NCBI GenBank assembly: GCA_030435675.1
Contig: CM059622.1
Coordinates: forward strand, 17,546,001 to 17,610,000
Direction: 5' to 3'
Source of the DNA: Steinernema hermaphroditum
Taxonomy: Eukaryota; Nematoda; Chromadorea; Rhabditida; Steinernematidae
DNA length: 64,000 nt
The translations under genes were made by a program, and so were the position numbers. Positions 39,331-61,032 of the stretch are shown here, piece after piece (positions within the stretch are counted from its first letter, which is position 1; each line of letters begins with the position of its first letter). Under the pieces are notes generated by a model. That model ran no database searches. It was not told where the DNA came from and worked only from the letters and a program-made list of their open reading frames with translations.

Positions 39331-39400
39331 TTTTTGTGGTCCTGCCACGATAGCGCGGACGCTTTTCTGTCTCGGCTTCAATGGCGCTGACACGCCGTGT

Positions 39401-39479
39401 CTGTACCAATTCAAAACGAACGTATGGCATTCGCTGTACCAATTCAAAGCGAACGTACGGCATTCGCTGTACCATTTCG
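39401..39479. repeat. 33-bp direct repeat
   Basis: Two adjacent 33-bp units beginning CTGTACCAATTCAAA (39401-39433 and 39434-39466), differing at two positions, plus a partial third. The related words GGTACA and GTGCCAGGACCACGAAT also recur at 37890-38010 in the left half of the same element. Confidence 0.75.
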
Positions 39480-39984
39480 CGGGGATGATCCTAGCACGAT
39501 CACCCTGTGGTGTACCAAATCACGAAGGTACGAGCTTCATTGTTCCACAAACCAGGACGCACCGTTCTCGCCCATTACTCGCAAAAACTTTCTCCTCAAC
39601 CCGATGAAAACGGCCAGACCACACGGGCGGCGCTGCGCGTTCGCGAGAAAAAACGTGGTGTGTGGCCTTGACTTAGTGTTTCACCCAGCCTGTAATGACT
39701 AGCTCAAACTCTGAAATTTTTATGGAAATGGCTTTAGAACGTTAAAAACGCTATAAAGTAGTGTGTCACAAAGTTTTGATGTCAAAAAAGTGCCAAAACA
39801 GCAAGTGGCAAGCGCGCTTCCCAGTCTCCTAGCACTGGGAGCAGTGGGAAGCAACTGGGAGGGAACTGGGAAGCAACTGGGAAGTCTTCCCACTTTCTTG
39901 GATACCGCTTCCCAGTTCCCATGCAACTGGGAAGGGTGGGAAGCAACTGGAAAGCGCTTCCCACTTTCTTGGATACGGGCACTG

Positions 39985-40000
39985 GACGTCGTAAGCAAGC
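39985..40000 (-). pseudogene. Inverted fragment of the ferlin gene (small piece)
   Basis: The reverse complement is GCTTGCTTACGACGTC, identical to ferlin 44187-44202. It continues the piece at 37130-37303 once the mobile element is removed. Confidence 0.8.
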
Positions 40001-41258
40001 ATTGGGTTACTTGAGAATAGCTGGTGGGAAACAAAAGCGTCCTCGATGAGAAAGGATAACATGCTTTTTAGTATATGGTCGCCGTAATTTCAATGGGTCA
40101 AGGCTCCTGACAGGAAATGTGCGCTTCTAGGAAACGTCGCACTCTGATTTTGGCGTTTCGCCATTGAAGTTTCACGGCGTGTCAAACGGCTCGTCTTTCC
40201 GTCCTCGGCTGAGTAGTAAATGTCATACGTTAGGACATCGATCTTACCGCATCTTCAGTAACTTGTATCTGCAGGTTTGCACCGATTATGATCGGTACCA
40301 GCGCTCATGTCACCCGCAAAATGATCAGCGCCCCGCATTCCATTATTGAAATACAAAACTGTTCGAAAAACGGTCAAAGTTCTGACTCAAAATCACCTAG
40401 CTTACAAGCGAAATAACTTTCTCCGTGTTGCGTGCCTTGTCGTCGTTCGATGCGGAAAATGTTAAGGAGTCAAAGGCGCACAAATTCATCGGATGGATTT
40501 CGTTCTAGTGTCCTGAGCGTCGAGAAAAGTTAGAAAACAGGTTGACAAATGACCGTAGAAAGTCGAATTTTTTGAGTTTCCGATATAGTTGCCGTGGTTT
40601 GGGGTTACAACAGAGAATGGTGCTTAACTCGAGAAGGAGAGGTACCTAGAGAGCCTATGAGCGTCTAATATTATAAAGGAATTATACGCTTAAGTAGTTG
40701 TACTAGTGTGCTATATAAATTTCAGCCGAATGGACCGCATACACGTTTAAACGGTTCCTTGTGAGAAATCCAGCTTAGCTTGTGCTCATGTCACAATTTC
40801 AATTGTAAATAAGGGCGGCCATACGCCTCGCTGACCGCACGCTGTTTATTCCGTTTGGACTTGAGCGTAGTCGTTTGCGCGCCAGCTATATTTGATGAAC
40901 GTATTTCAACACAAATTCATCGGTTCGGCGCATAAAATCACATTAGAAAGCGTGAAGGCCGTTACAAAGATCAATGAGGTGCGCGATTAGAAAAAAGGTG
41001 CTGCCGGAATGCAGTTAAGAAACCTGCCTCAGGAACGAGACGTGGGAATTCAGTAGGGGAACTCACTCTCAGTGCTCACGCGAAGCGCTCACTTGCTCCA
41101 TCGTCTTTGTAACTTTCGCTATAGACAGCTCTTGGCAGACGTAGACAGTCTAAACGAGGACGATGCACTTTTGCAACCGATCACGGGAGCTCAGAGGTAA
41201 GTTCGCGTGTTGAACGCTCCGCTGATCGGCTGATTTGCTGCGCCGTCTTTGTGTGAAG
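40001..41258. other. Region between the mobile element and ferlin
   Basis: The first 550 bp contain diverged copies of repeat words that also occur inside the element (for example ACCGATTATGATCGGTA at 40279 and 38447). The remainder should include the ferlin promoter and 5' UTR. A possible short upstream exon (ATG at 41162, then GTAAG at 41199) is visible. Confidence 0.5.
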
Positions 41259-44200
41259 ATGAGCGGATTAATGGGCAAGGTTGCGGAGAAATTGGTAGAA
41301 TCAAAAGTAAAGCATGCTGCGAAGAATATGTCAACGGACGAATCCGCCGACGACGAGAGCGACGATGGTAAAGAGAGCGGTGGATCGTTATCCAATCGCT
41401 GGAAACGATTCAAGAAGGTTTGTTCTATTAAAATGTATTTCGTTGCTTTATTTTGCTAGCCAGTGTCCCTCTGTGGTTTTTTTTCGATATGTATTCCACA
41501 TTTGAATACCGAACACACCTAGAACTTTCTATGACGAACTGTGACGAAGTGACGAACTTTTTGGCGAATGTCATTTTATGGTACAGGCGCTGATTGAAAA
41601 GATATTGAGAGTATGAGGGTGCGTGCTTCGACACCATCTTTTTCTCTTCCTTACTTTTCAGTGCTATACTTTTATTTCGAAACATGTTCGTATTTTGTAC
41701 TCGTCTTTTGCGGATCAAATTTAACATCTTGCTATTTTCAGAAATTTAAGCGAAAGTCCGACAGTAGTAACGATCATGGAACTCAGTCCGACAGCGAAGA
41801 AGAAAATCATTCCAAGAATCGTTCAAAAGGAAGGCGTCGGCAATCTTCTGGCCAGACCCGTAAAGGACAGGTTAAACGTCCTCGATCGGATTCCGAAGGT
41901 AGCTCATCTGGTGCAAACGGTTCGCATGGAAAACGAAGCTCAGATGGAACGGTTCAAAGTGCTCACAGTGAAAATACCGAAACTGCCGTGGAAACATCGG
42001 ATGGAAATGAAACTACATCACTCGTACATACCTGTCCGTTAAACGCTAGTCATTAATTTGTCAATTTAGAATGAGAGTGACGATGAACGTCCAAGTTCCA
42101 GAAACAATTCCGAGTGGGAAACCGGTTCGACGACGTCTCATGGTAGCAACAAATCATTGCATTCCCGAAGGAAAATAGACCTTGGAGAATTAGCGAAGAA
42201 ACAATCGGAAAGTGCTGACGAGGATGCTGTTGACGAAGATGCAAAAACTGTTCAATCATATAATGTATGGTTTAGATATAATCATCGTAATGGTTTTATT
42301 CAGGTACGAGTTCGCATTGTTGAGGGAAAAGAGCTGCAAGGCCCAGAACTAAATCCACTGGTCCGCGTTTACTTGAATGGCAAACAAAGAACAACTCGAG
42401 TCCGAAAGTCAACTGACTGTCCACGTTGGGATCAAACACTTTCGTTCTCCTTCAAGAAGTCGCTCGAACAAGTTTGTCAAACGAACATCGAGTTTCGAGT
42501 GAGCTTTGAGCAATTATATTAATTCTGAAACTGTTTAAAAATATCATTTAGGTCTACAGCGCACGTCGGGTAGTCCGTGATTCTCTTGTTGGCTCATTCC
42601 AATGCAATCTGGGGGCTGTATACAAGCAGAAGCACCATACGATGATCGATAAATGGCTTGCTCTTACGCCTGGTAAAAAGGATCGAGACGAAGTCGAAAG
42701 CAACGATGCTGATATCCGCGGTTTCCTGAAGGTTTCCATTAGTGTTTATCACAATCACCAGAAACCACCTGTACTATCCTTGCTACGCTCCCAAAAGAGG
42801 GAAACGGACGCCGATGAGGACGTACTATTTCGTGCTCAACTTCTGAAATATATCTTACGGGTAAGAAATATATTACATGTGCGTACGATGATTTAATTAT
42901 TGAAATTGCAGTTCCGAATCTATAAGTTCTGCCAGTTGCCAGATTTTGTTCGATATCCGCATGAAAAAGCACCTGTAGCACCCGGACACTTAGCTGTTGA
43001 AGTTCAAGTTGGAAATTTTAAAGTAATGACTTCTTTTGTTTCCGTTTCTGAAGAAACCGTGGCTGTAAACGAAGAGCTGCACATTCCGATTATGTGGCCT
43101 ACTGTGGTGAAGGACGTTAGTTTATGTTTTCCGGTTGTTTGCCGAATCTTCATCGTTTAGATTCGTTTCCGGCTTATTTCACTGACTCAACGCCGTAAAA
43201 AGCGTGTTTTATGCACCGAGTTCATTGCCTTGAAATACCTCTGCCACTCAGGGACTCATGGATTTCTCCCCACTTATGGTCCATCTTTCTTATCATTCTA
43301 TGGCCCGGAAACAACACGTAGCTATTGGGCTAAAAGTGATGTTTCGGATATCCGCGATGGTGTATGGCCGGGCTCCAGTTATTGCGGTAGAGTTCTGATC
43401 GATATTCGCTCCTCAGAAGGAAGTATCTATAAAACGCATCGCTACACTCTTTCATCGTCGGCCGTTGCAGCATCAGAAATCGTCCATAGTGTTCGCAATT
43501 ACACACTTTTCTGCACGTTTTTTGCTTGCAACGCTATAGATCCTGAATTTCGGTACGTCAGTAGCCTAGTTCGAGAGTTTCTCAGTCTTTTATTCTTATA
43601 GGGCGAAAAGCATTCAGTTCACCGTTTCTGTTGGTGCGTATGGTAATCCAAACTTTGGATTAGTTCCAAAATGTTCGAATCGGACATTAGCAGTCATGCC
43701 AGCATATGACACCTCTCGATTTTACACTATGCCTTGGGGCAATCACAAGCCGGTGTGTGAGATACCGTGTTCCTTTGAGGATGTTACTCATCGCGTCGAG
43801 AAAGCAAACGCTTTGATAAGAATCGCCGAGATGCTCGAGCAATGTATGGAGGCCGCTAAAGTCCGGTTTCCTGCTGAACGAGATGACTTTGAGTTTACGT
43901 CAATTTTACTAGAAGGTTTAGAGGAAGCCGCAGTTGCCTTTGACTACGTCAAAGCGGATTATATGTGAGTTTCAGTATGTCCTCCCTGACATAGTGTGTT
44001 TTTCTTCAGAAGGCCAGCCACTGGCTCGGTAACCGACTTGGATCAATGTCTTAAAACTGCAAGAGTTACTCAGCTGGGGCGCTTTGTTGAACAGTTCGCC
44101 GAACTCAAATTCGATCGTTTTACGCCGGATGAGCTTTATGAAATTGGAACACAACAGTTAGGTGCTTATGCTGCGCATCTGCGTAAGCTTGCTTACGACG

Positions 44201-47200
44201 TCCAGATCTCCTTGCCAGATGTGATGGTTCAGATGGTTGCAGATTCGATTGTTGTGGCTCATGCTAAAATTCCCATTGTTGACGTACGATTAATGGTTGT
44301 ACTACACATTGACGAAATATCTTTTTTCAGTTTTTCTACACTCAGACTCCCGGAAGATGTGGTCGAAATTGTGGTGAAATCAAGCAGGTTCCACTTCAGT
44401 GGCCTACGAAGACCATTCATAAGTTGAAAGAAAATGAAGTTCCATGCGTTTTGTACTTGAAATTGTGGATGGGACCGTCGGAATGCCGGACGAATTGGGA
44501 GAAGGCGATCGAGCCGGGTCAATTGAAATATTATGCTGAACTGTTTGAAAATCAAAGGCGTCCACTGTTAAGTTCTACGTGGAAGCCAACGGAGTAAGTG
44601 ATGAAGAAAGATTTGGGATATGTAAACTTATTTTTAGAGGAAATCCTCATGCGATATCAGACGAAAGTGGAATAATTGAGTTAAGCGAAGGAACTGTTCG
44701 ACCTCCATGGGGGTGGGTATTCAAAGGACGTTGGACGCTGAAACGATGTCATGATATGTGGGTCGGGTGCGATGCCGGTCATATGACATTTGAAGATGAA
44801 GCATATGAAGTGCAAAGGAAGGTTTGTTTATTCACTAACTGAAATGCGGTTTTATTTTGCGCGTGTCTAGACCAATAATAAGTGGCTGCATCATCTCTAT
44901 ACGACCTATCATGGTGACGAGATCGACCAGAGCTCTATTCTTCGTGCACCCTCGGGATGGCAGTATCAAGGAGATTGGGTCGTTGACTTGCATCGTCCAG
45001 GAGATGCTGATGGTTGGAGTTACTTAGGTCATCCGGAGTTCTGGGTGAACCCTAGTACAATCGATACTGATGAGCGGTAATATAATACGCAGAAATTATT
45101 TCGAATTCTCCGAAATACCTTTTAAGAGAGTATCATTTGTTTCGTCGACGACGGAAGAAGAGGTTGCGATCTCTTTGTGTGAATGCTGATTATTTCGAAG
45201 ATTTTAATGCTTTTAAGAAACATCTCGATGAAAACGGATGGGAAGTAAGAAACATGTCCTTTTAGTTATTCGATTTATGTCCGTATTTAGTATGCGCACA
45301 AATTTGGCCAGCCAGTGCATATGCAGATGATGCCCGGCGACAAATTCCGTAGACGAAGGATGGTCCGCGAGTTGGGAAAAGAACAGTCATCGGCGTAAGT
45401 TTCTACCTTTCTCACAGGAAACGATCTATCTCTTTTTCTAGTAAATTGCACATGCGAATCATGCAAGGTGAAAGGGTTGACGAATCACTTTCCCCTAGAA
45501 TCTATGAAATACACAACACTGCTAGTGAATTTCAGTTACGAGCTTACATTTTTTGGGCTCGAGAATTGTTCACCTCAAAGAAGATGGGCCCACGCGCCTT
45601 TGTCCGGATAATCTTTATGAATCGTAGCCAAAATACTCAAATCATTCAGTACGCGATTAATCCTGTATGGAATGAAACTCTGATCTTTAACCGTGTGATT
45701 ATTCCCGGTGGTGTTTACTCACTGAAGCGAAATCCTCCAGCAATGATCGTGGAAGTACGTAGTGAAGAACTGAATGAAACCGAATCCTTTCTTGGACGAT
45801 TCGAAGTTCAGCCTATCGTTATCAATAGAGCGACTGATCGTCGTGCTGTTCCGAAGTGGTACCCGCTTAACGGTAAAAATGGGAATACAAGGTTGGTCAT
45901 GTTTATCCGATTACTCGTCTTCAAATTACACTCTAGAGGTGAACTGCTTGCGATGTTCGAGTTGTTCCAAAATGATCCAGCCATGAGATGTTTGGTTCCT
46001 CTTCTGCCTTTTGCCAAGCATAATGCACGCAATCGGTTCGAAGTCCCGCCAACTTTAAGACCAAATTTTGTGTCATATACGGTGCAGTTCCTTTGTTGGG
46101 GTGTTCGAAATTTGTCAAGGTTTCAGGTACAAATCAGCTTTTAAACTAATAACAAAATTAGTCATTTTTTAGCTTCTCTCGGTTCGTTCTCCTTTCGTTG
46201 AGATTATCATTGGAGACTGTGAAGAAAGAACCGACCCAATTGCAGATGCAAAACAAAATCCAAACTTTTCTCGACCGCTTCTTACGTTTCCCACTGTGGT
46301 GATGCCAGAGCTTCTGTTATATGCGCCACCAATTACTCTGAACCTGTATGATCAAAGGTCGTTTGGGCGACAGCCGCTTGTTGGAGTGTGTATTATCAAA
46401 AACTTCTCCCGATACATTTGCGATCACCAGATCCGTCATTCTCGGAAAGAAGAACTAGCCTGGAACGATTTCGACAGAAAGGTTGCCCGCGAGGAAAAGT
46501 TACAACGTGCCGAAATAGCTCAGCTTCCAAAAGCAGATACCTTATCTAATCAAAATATAAAAATAGATTGGTGGTGCAAATATTACGCTTCTATTGGTTT
46601 GTGGGAACGTGCACCAGGATTCGCTAGGTAAGTTCTTAAGATATTGTTAGAATACACTATATAAGTATTTAGGTCCAATACTAAATGCCTCCTTGTGTTC
46701 GACAAACCACTTGAAGATGTAGGTGATTATTGCGGTTTCGAGGATTTTCTGGATACTTTTGTTTTTCGTAAGCTTGGTGGATCGCAATCAGACAGTTCCA
46801 AACAGCAAGCACGGGGCGAGCTGAAAGGAAGGTTGTTTATCCGTCCCTTGGAAAAGAAATGTAACGGTAAGATCGAAAGGCTAGCTTATTAATCACGTTT
46901 TCTGATCTTTAGCTAAATCAGATGCCATTGTTACTGTGCCAGGCGTTGAATTTAGTGGACCAGTGAGGTGTGTTATAAGAGTGTATATTGTGAGAGCCTA
47001 TGATTTGATCAGTCGAAGGCGTTCGGGAGGTTGCGATCCATATATATCTGTTCGTTGTGGTAATTCACAAAAGAGACGCTTCAAGAATGAGTACTGCCCA
47101 CAGACCGCCGAACCCATATTCGGACAGCTGGTGGAATTCGATGCAGTTCTCCCACATGAAAACAAATTAGTGATTTCGATCATGGACAAGAGGCAAATTC

Positions 47201-49349
47201 TTGCTGATGAAGAGATCGGTTCCACTCAGATTGACTTGGAAAATCGTTTACTTACGAAATATCGAGCTACTGTTGGACTCAGCCAGTGTTATACCATTCA
47301 TGGCCCATTGAAATGGCGCGATCAACTGACACCTTTGGAAACCCTTAGGAGGTACGATATGATTCAGTTGTCTAAATATTTTTAATCCCTTAAGGTATTG
47401 TGTTAAAATGCAGTTTCCTCCTCCAGTTATCCGAGAAACAGAAAAAGATGTAGGCATCGAGCTGCATGGGTCAACGTTTTGGCTTTCCGAGATTGAAGCG
47501 AGTCGGCCCACATCGAACAAAGAAGTTGTGGGAAGGCCCCTCCAACGAGTTGCGCTTCACGTAATGCATCAGGTACTTAGAGCTTATTGACCAGAGTTTG
47601 GAATGTTTGTTTTAGCTACAACTTGTCCCCGAGCACGTAGAAACACGGCCTTTGTATAATTCCATAAATCCAGACACGGAATGCGGAAAGCTCGAAGTGT
47701 TCGTTGACATCTTTCCTAGGCCTATTGGATCTATTCCTCCAGCATTGGACATTAAACCGCGAAAGCCGACGCAGTACCAGCTCCGCGTTGCTATCTTCAA
47801 AACTAAGAATGTGATTTTATCCAAGCGATCGTTTGGAAAGCCGGTAGGTTCATTTCGTCTATTTTGATAGATCACAGTTCAGATCGAAATGTTCACTCAA
47901 ATATCAGCCTTATAACATTAGATGTTCTATAACTGTGAGGCATTCTAGTTAGTTTTGAACTAGTGGTATAGTTTGGTACACTAGAGGAATGACGATAGTT
48001 AGGCAGGTGAGAATAGCCACAGTAGATGTCACGTTAGCGATTGACTTTTCTTTGAACCTTTAAAAAAATGCGATTTGTCATATTTAGCATGTACGGCTAC
48101 ATGGTCGCTTTAAAAGATTTTTAAGGCACCTCACACGAACCGGTTAAAATGTGTTAAAAGTGCGCGTAGTTGCTGTTTAAATAAGATTACCTTTATGGAT
48201 TGTAATTTATCGTTCTTGTTTCAGGCGGCTGATCTATATGTAAAATGCTATCTGAACGGGATGGAGAAGGCAGAGAAAACAGACATCCATTACCGCGTAC
48301 TTGAGGGCGAAGCATCTTTTAACTGGCGCTTTGTTTTTGACTTCGACTATGATTCTTGGGAGCAGATGATTACAGTATACAAGCGAACTAGACTCTTCCG
48401 GTTTCATTTGATAGTACCAAAATAATGTAATCTCTACATGGTTTAGAAAGAAGATCGAAGAAAAAGTTGAGCCTATTCTTGTCGTACAAATTTGGGATAA
48501 CAACAAATTTAAGAAGGATAAATACATTGGGCAACTTAAGCTTAATTTACTCTCATTCGAAGGTATTTTGGATGAAATTTACTTGATCAGGGTTAGCGGA
48601 CACATTCTAGAAGGACAGATGGAGTCGGAGGATATGCCGAATGTATTTTACGAGAAAGACAAGAAGCGTTGTTGTTGCGTCAGGTTGTCATCCTTTTGTG
48701 TTCGCACCCGTTGCTGTACAAAGAGACGGCGCAAAGCGAAGCTGCAATTACCACGAGCACCGGTATTACATTATTCTCGTATAGCGGAAGGAATTCCCGA
48801 GATTATTACAGATATACGTTCCCAGAAAGGTTGACAGTACATCCCTGTTTGATCAGAAATCAGTTCGAGGATGGTGGCCGTGCTTGACAGATGATCTGCC
48901 AGAGGAACAGGTTGGGAAGCCATTTTATGGGGAGTGTTATTGTATTGGTTTTGAGAAGTACAAGTGCAAAAAGAAGAATGACGATTTCGTTGAAGATGTA
49001 CAATATGTCACCGGATTAATAGAAATGGATGTTAGCCTTCTTCGAGGTGCTGAAGCGCAGAAGAATCCGGTAGGAAGGCAGCGAAAAAAGCCAAATCACG
49101 TATGGCAAATAACTGGCTGGTCACTGTAACATATCGCTATTTCAGAGTCCGTTTTTATCGAAGCCTGATCGACCAAAAATGGACAACTTTTGGTGCACTT
49201 CTAGGCTAACGGCTGGGTCGCGTTTCTTTTGGAATCGTTGTGGATGGCAGTGCATTTGCACCGTTTTTTGTGTGATTATGCTTGGGATCATAATCTTCTC
49301 ACTCATTTGGAACTTCCCTGAAATCATTACGTCCATACTTATTCGTTGA
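41259..49349 (+). CDS. Ferlin (dysferlin/FER-1 family)
   Basis: Large gene with about 25 exons, from the Met at 41259 to the TGA at 49347-49349. The first about 160 residues are Ser/Glu/Lys-rich and disordered and replace the usual first C2 domain. Then come a C2B-like domain ([20 protein letters not shown], about 42300), FerI and C2[22 protein letters not shown] FerA/FerB sequence ([19 protein letters not shown]), and [19 protein letters not shown]. DysF repeats follow with paired Trp ([21 protein letters not shown], about 44600-45060) and an Arg-rich exit ([10 protein letters not shown]). Later C2 domains are at about 45530, 46090, 46970 ([10 protein letters not shown]) and 47760-48550 ([19 protein letters not shown]). 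The protein ends in [15 protein letters not shown] and a single C-terminal membrane helix ([15 protein letters not shown]). Role: calcium-regulated membrane fusion and repair; in C. elegans fer-1 acts in sperm membranous-organelle fusion. Several exon borders were not resolved. Confidence 0.9.
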
Positions 49350-50779
49350 ACTGAATTGTTAACAATAAAAAACCGTTGTAGGTCCTGTCGGGATTTGGGG
49401 TGCCACGCACCCAAGTTAATCGAGATGGAATTCCCGGTTTTTTAGTAGTTCGTCTCAGTGACTGTTGTGACCTGCGATCGCGATGCGGAAACGTGTTATG
49501 CTTCAGAACGCATTAACGCTGATCGATTTTGCTGTTTCAGACGACGCGTGGAGTTCGACTTGTATTGAAAGCGGTCATTAAAGGCGCCAGCGGATTCAGC
49601 CCTTGGAGCCTTTTGTGAAAAGGTACTTTATGTAATCTTTAATTCTTACTATTCTGAGAATTTAAACAAGTTAGAACTGTGGCTTCTTTCTAGAATCTGA
49701 AGAGATCGCTTGACCTGCTATGTGAATAGTTCAAAAATGTAATTTAGTCCCCATTAAGATTTGGGGTTCTACTTGATATACATTCATCATCACTAAACAC
49801 TGAAACAATTCGAAATTTTTTTCTCCTTATCGCTTCTATAAATCGTTCGATTTATAAGATGTTCCAGGAAAGTCCGAAAAAGCGGGTGGTCTGGCTTTAC
49901 TGGTCAGTTGGTTAAGTGCTGACCCGCGTACCCAGTTCACATTATTACGATAACTGCGTAAAAACTAGACGAGCAAATAAGTTAAGGTTAAAATAAGATT
50001 AAATCATACATTTAAACTTCCCAGAACTAATATCAACGAGACTCGCGACTCTTCAAGACCTTGTTTTGCGTAGATAGTGCGTGCAGCTGAGTCGATGATG
50101 TGGAACAGGAAGTGTTTTAGAGATTTTGTCAGCGCCACTTTAGATCGATAGTGTTGACTTCTCCTGTGGGGGATATGATTTTAGATGTTTTGTCCGTATT
50201 CATCATATCCGGAGCAGCTGACGAAAGCGCTTTGTTTGGCTTCGAGGCTTTTATAGTTAATTGGCGGCATGGAACAGCCTCGAGGTGCCACGCCTCCTCA
50301 AGCCTCGGCTCGAGTATTTTCACTTGCCATTTTCGCCTGTCCATTAGGCACTTTGATGTTGCTGCGCACGGAGGTGCACTTTTTCTTAGTAGCCGAGAGT
50401 TGCGCCTTATTCGATTCATGAATATAAAATGAAGAGGCGGAGGAAGTGAAGCTATTGCATCTGCGGGATGTCCGTGCCGTATCGCTTTGCCAAACTTGCC
50501 TAGATGAAAAAGCGTTGCGCTGCTCCTTTCCGTCGTTCCCTGACTGATGCCTCTCTGGTTGACCTGTTGCCATGTTACTCGAATCGTCATCACTCGGGAT
50601 TTCGTCAGCGGAGGAGGCAGGAGCATGGAAAAAGTAGAGATAATCTGCTTTTACCCTCGTGTTGTTTTTCATTCGTCATCGTCTTTCGGTGGTCACCAGT
50701 TTATGCTAATTGAGCAGGGAGGGGCTGTTTATTTATAATGTCCTTTCTGTGCGCTCAGTAAAAATACGATTTTGGGCCT
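49350..50779. other. Region between ferlin and PMR1
   Basis: Contains a 165-codon minus-strand open frame (50129-50626) overlapping a 124-codon one (50298-50672). Neither has a known domain. A stretch near 49895-49930 looks like a tRNA D-arm, but the rest of a tRNA is missing. The remainder is likely 3' flank of ferlin and promoter of the next gene. Confidence 0.4.
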
Positions 50780-55172
<4,393 letters not shown>

Positions 55173-55398
55173 CCAAACTCAAAGAACTAGTGTGGCTCCT
55201 CATCGTTTAGGTAGACTTCTTATAGACCTCTTTCCTCTTTCTGTGATCTTCCCTCAATGCACTTCATCCTGTTAAAATCGGTACTTCATTCTTTAATCTG
55301 ATCCCTGAAGAAAACATCGACTCTAGTCGCTTCCCCGAACGCAGAAACCATGAACACTCATATCCGTCAACTCTATCGTTAGTGACTTTTACATCTCA

Positions 55399-55620
55399 CT
55401 ATGCCTGTTGTAATATCATGAACATCGTTGTGACAGCACGAGCACAATTTTCGTATTTATTGAAAGCATAATTCGAAACATCTACAATGAAGCGAATATC
55501 CTCTTTGTGCTGTTCTTCGTCGTACTTTGTACGAATATTACGAGCGTGGTTACCATGTAAAGACAAAGGGGGTGGCCGTGAACACAACGTAGCAATCAGA
55601 CGCAGGACGATAGTGGACAC
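55399..55620 (-). other. Open frame of 73 codons, possible small gene or fragment
   Basis: Reads NHARNIRTKYDEEQHKEDIR and FIVDVSNYAFNKYENCARAV, which looks more protein-like than neighbouring frames. It follows, on the same minus strand, the broken SERCA copy and might belong to the same duplicated or rearranged block. No family was recognised and there is no clear start context. Confidence 0.25.
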
Positions 55621-55661
55621 CCTACAAAAAACGAGCCCTGAAAATATCCCGATCCGATCTA

Positions 55662-60439
<4,778 letters not shown>

Positions 60440-61032
60440 GATATTTTTATAGGCATTATTTTGTCATGGGGAAGACGGACAATGCGGGAGGGTTCCGTAG
60501 TTGTTGGTGCTGAGATGCATAGTTAGTTTCTACTATAGACAAGAAGCGCAGGGGTAGAAATGTTCGATTTCGGATAAACTAATGATATTCATGTGCATCC
60601 TTCCTTATTACGTTGGGAGGCGGGCGTTTGTACGATGAGGACGCGAAGTGCAAGGACATTAGAGTTTACACACCAATTTATGTTCTGTGACAGTACTCAG
60701 GATCACACATTACAGGTATAGGGTGCTAAAAACATCTACGCTCCACAATGTGACCTCTGTACCACTGCAAAGACATTTCGATAGAGTTTAAAGCTGAAAG
60801 CCATGAATTTTGTCAATTTTCTTCGTGAAATTCATTGTTATTATCGTCTAGAACAGGCTGTAAATAAACTTTGCAGTTGCCGTAGGCGTTCGGTTCAGTC
60901 TCCGACTTAATGCTGTGATCGAAATAAAAAAATTGACCGAACAGCTACACAAGGTACGATTTACGATCAAATTCGAAAACCCCGAATAGTACGTCACTTA
61001 AATGAGCTGGCCCCGGGTTCAGTGCTTGGAAC
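60440..61032. other. SERCA 3' flank, no gene seen
   Basis: Probably SERCA 3' UTR, with TAAATAAAC near 60860 and CGAAATAAAAAAATT near 60920 as possible poly(A) signals. Ends at the target duplication of the next element. Confidence 0.5.

Larger units (their letters stand above)
37304..39981. mobile_element. 2.68-kb non-autonomous terminal-inverted-repeat element
   Basis: Both ends begin TGCCCGTATCCAAGAAAGTG and stay identical for about 30 bases in inverted orientation. They are followed by subterminal blocks rich in CTGGGAAG and CTTCCCAG words. The element is flanked by CTG at 37301-37303 and 39982-39984. Joining the flanks around one CTG rebuilds the ferlin sequence GAGATCTGGACGTC, so the target duplication is 3 bp and the boundaries are firm. 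No transposase frame is present. Inside are two smaller hAT-like elements, 186-bp and 33-bp tandem repeats and diverged repeats. The superfamily is not clear; 3-bp duplications occur in Harbinger and CACTA types, but these termini fit neither well. Confidence 0.85.

Noticed and set aside
38985..39353. 122-codon frame with an internally repeated protein
   Set aside because: The repeat period is 186 bp, a multiple of three, so the frame stays open by arithmetic. There is no start context, no domain, and it lies in a mobile element.
49890..49940. tRNA-like D-arm (CAGTTGGTTAAGTGCTGAC)
   Set aside because: No matching acceptor stem, anticodon arm or GTTCGAAT-type T-loop could be found around it.
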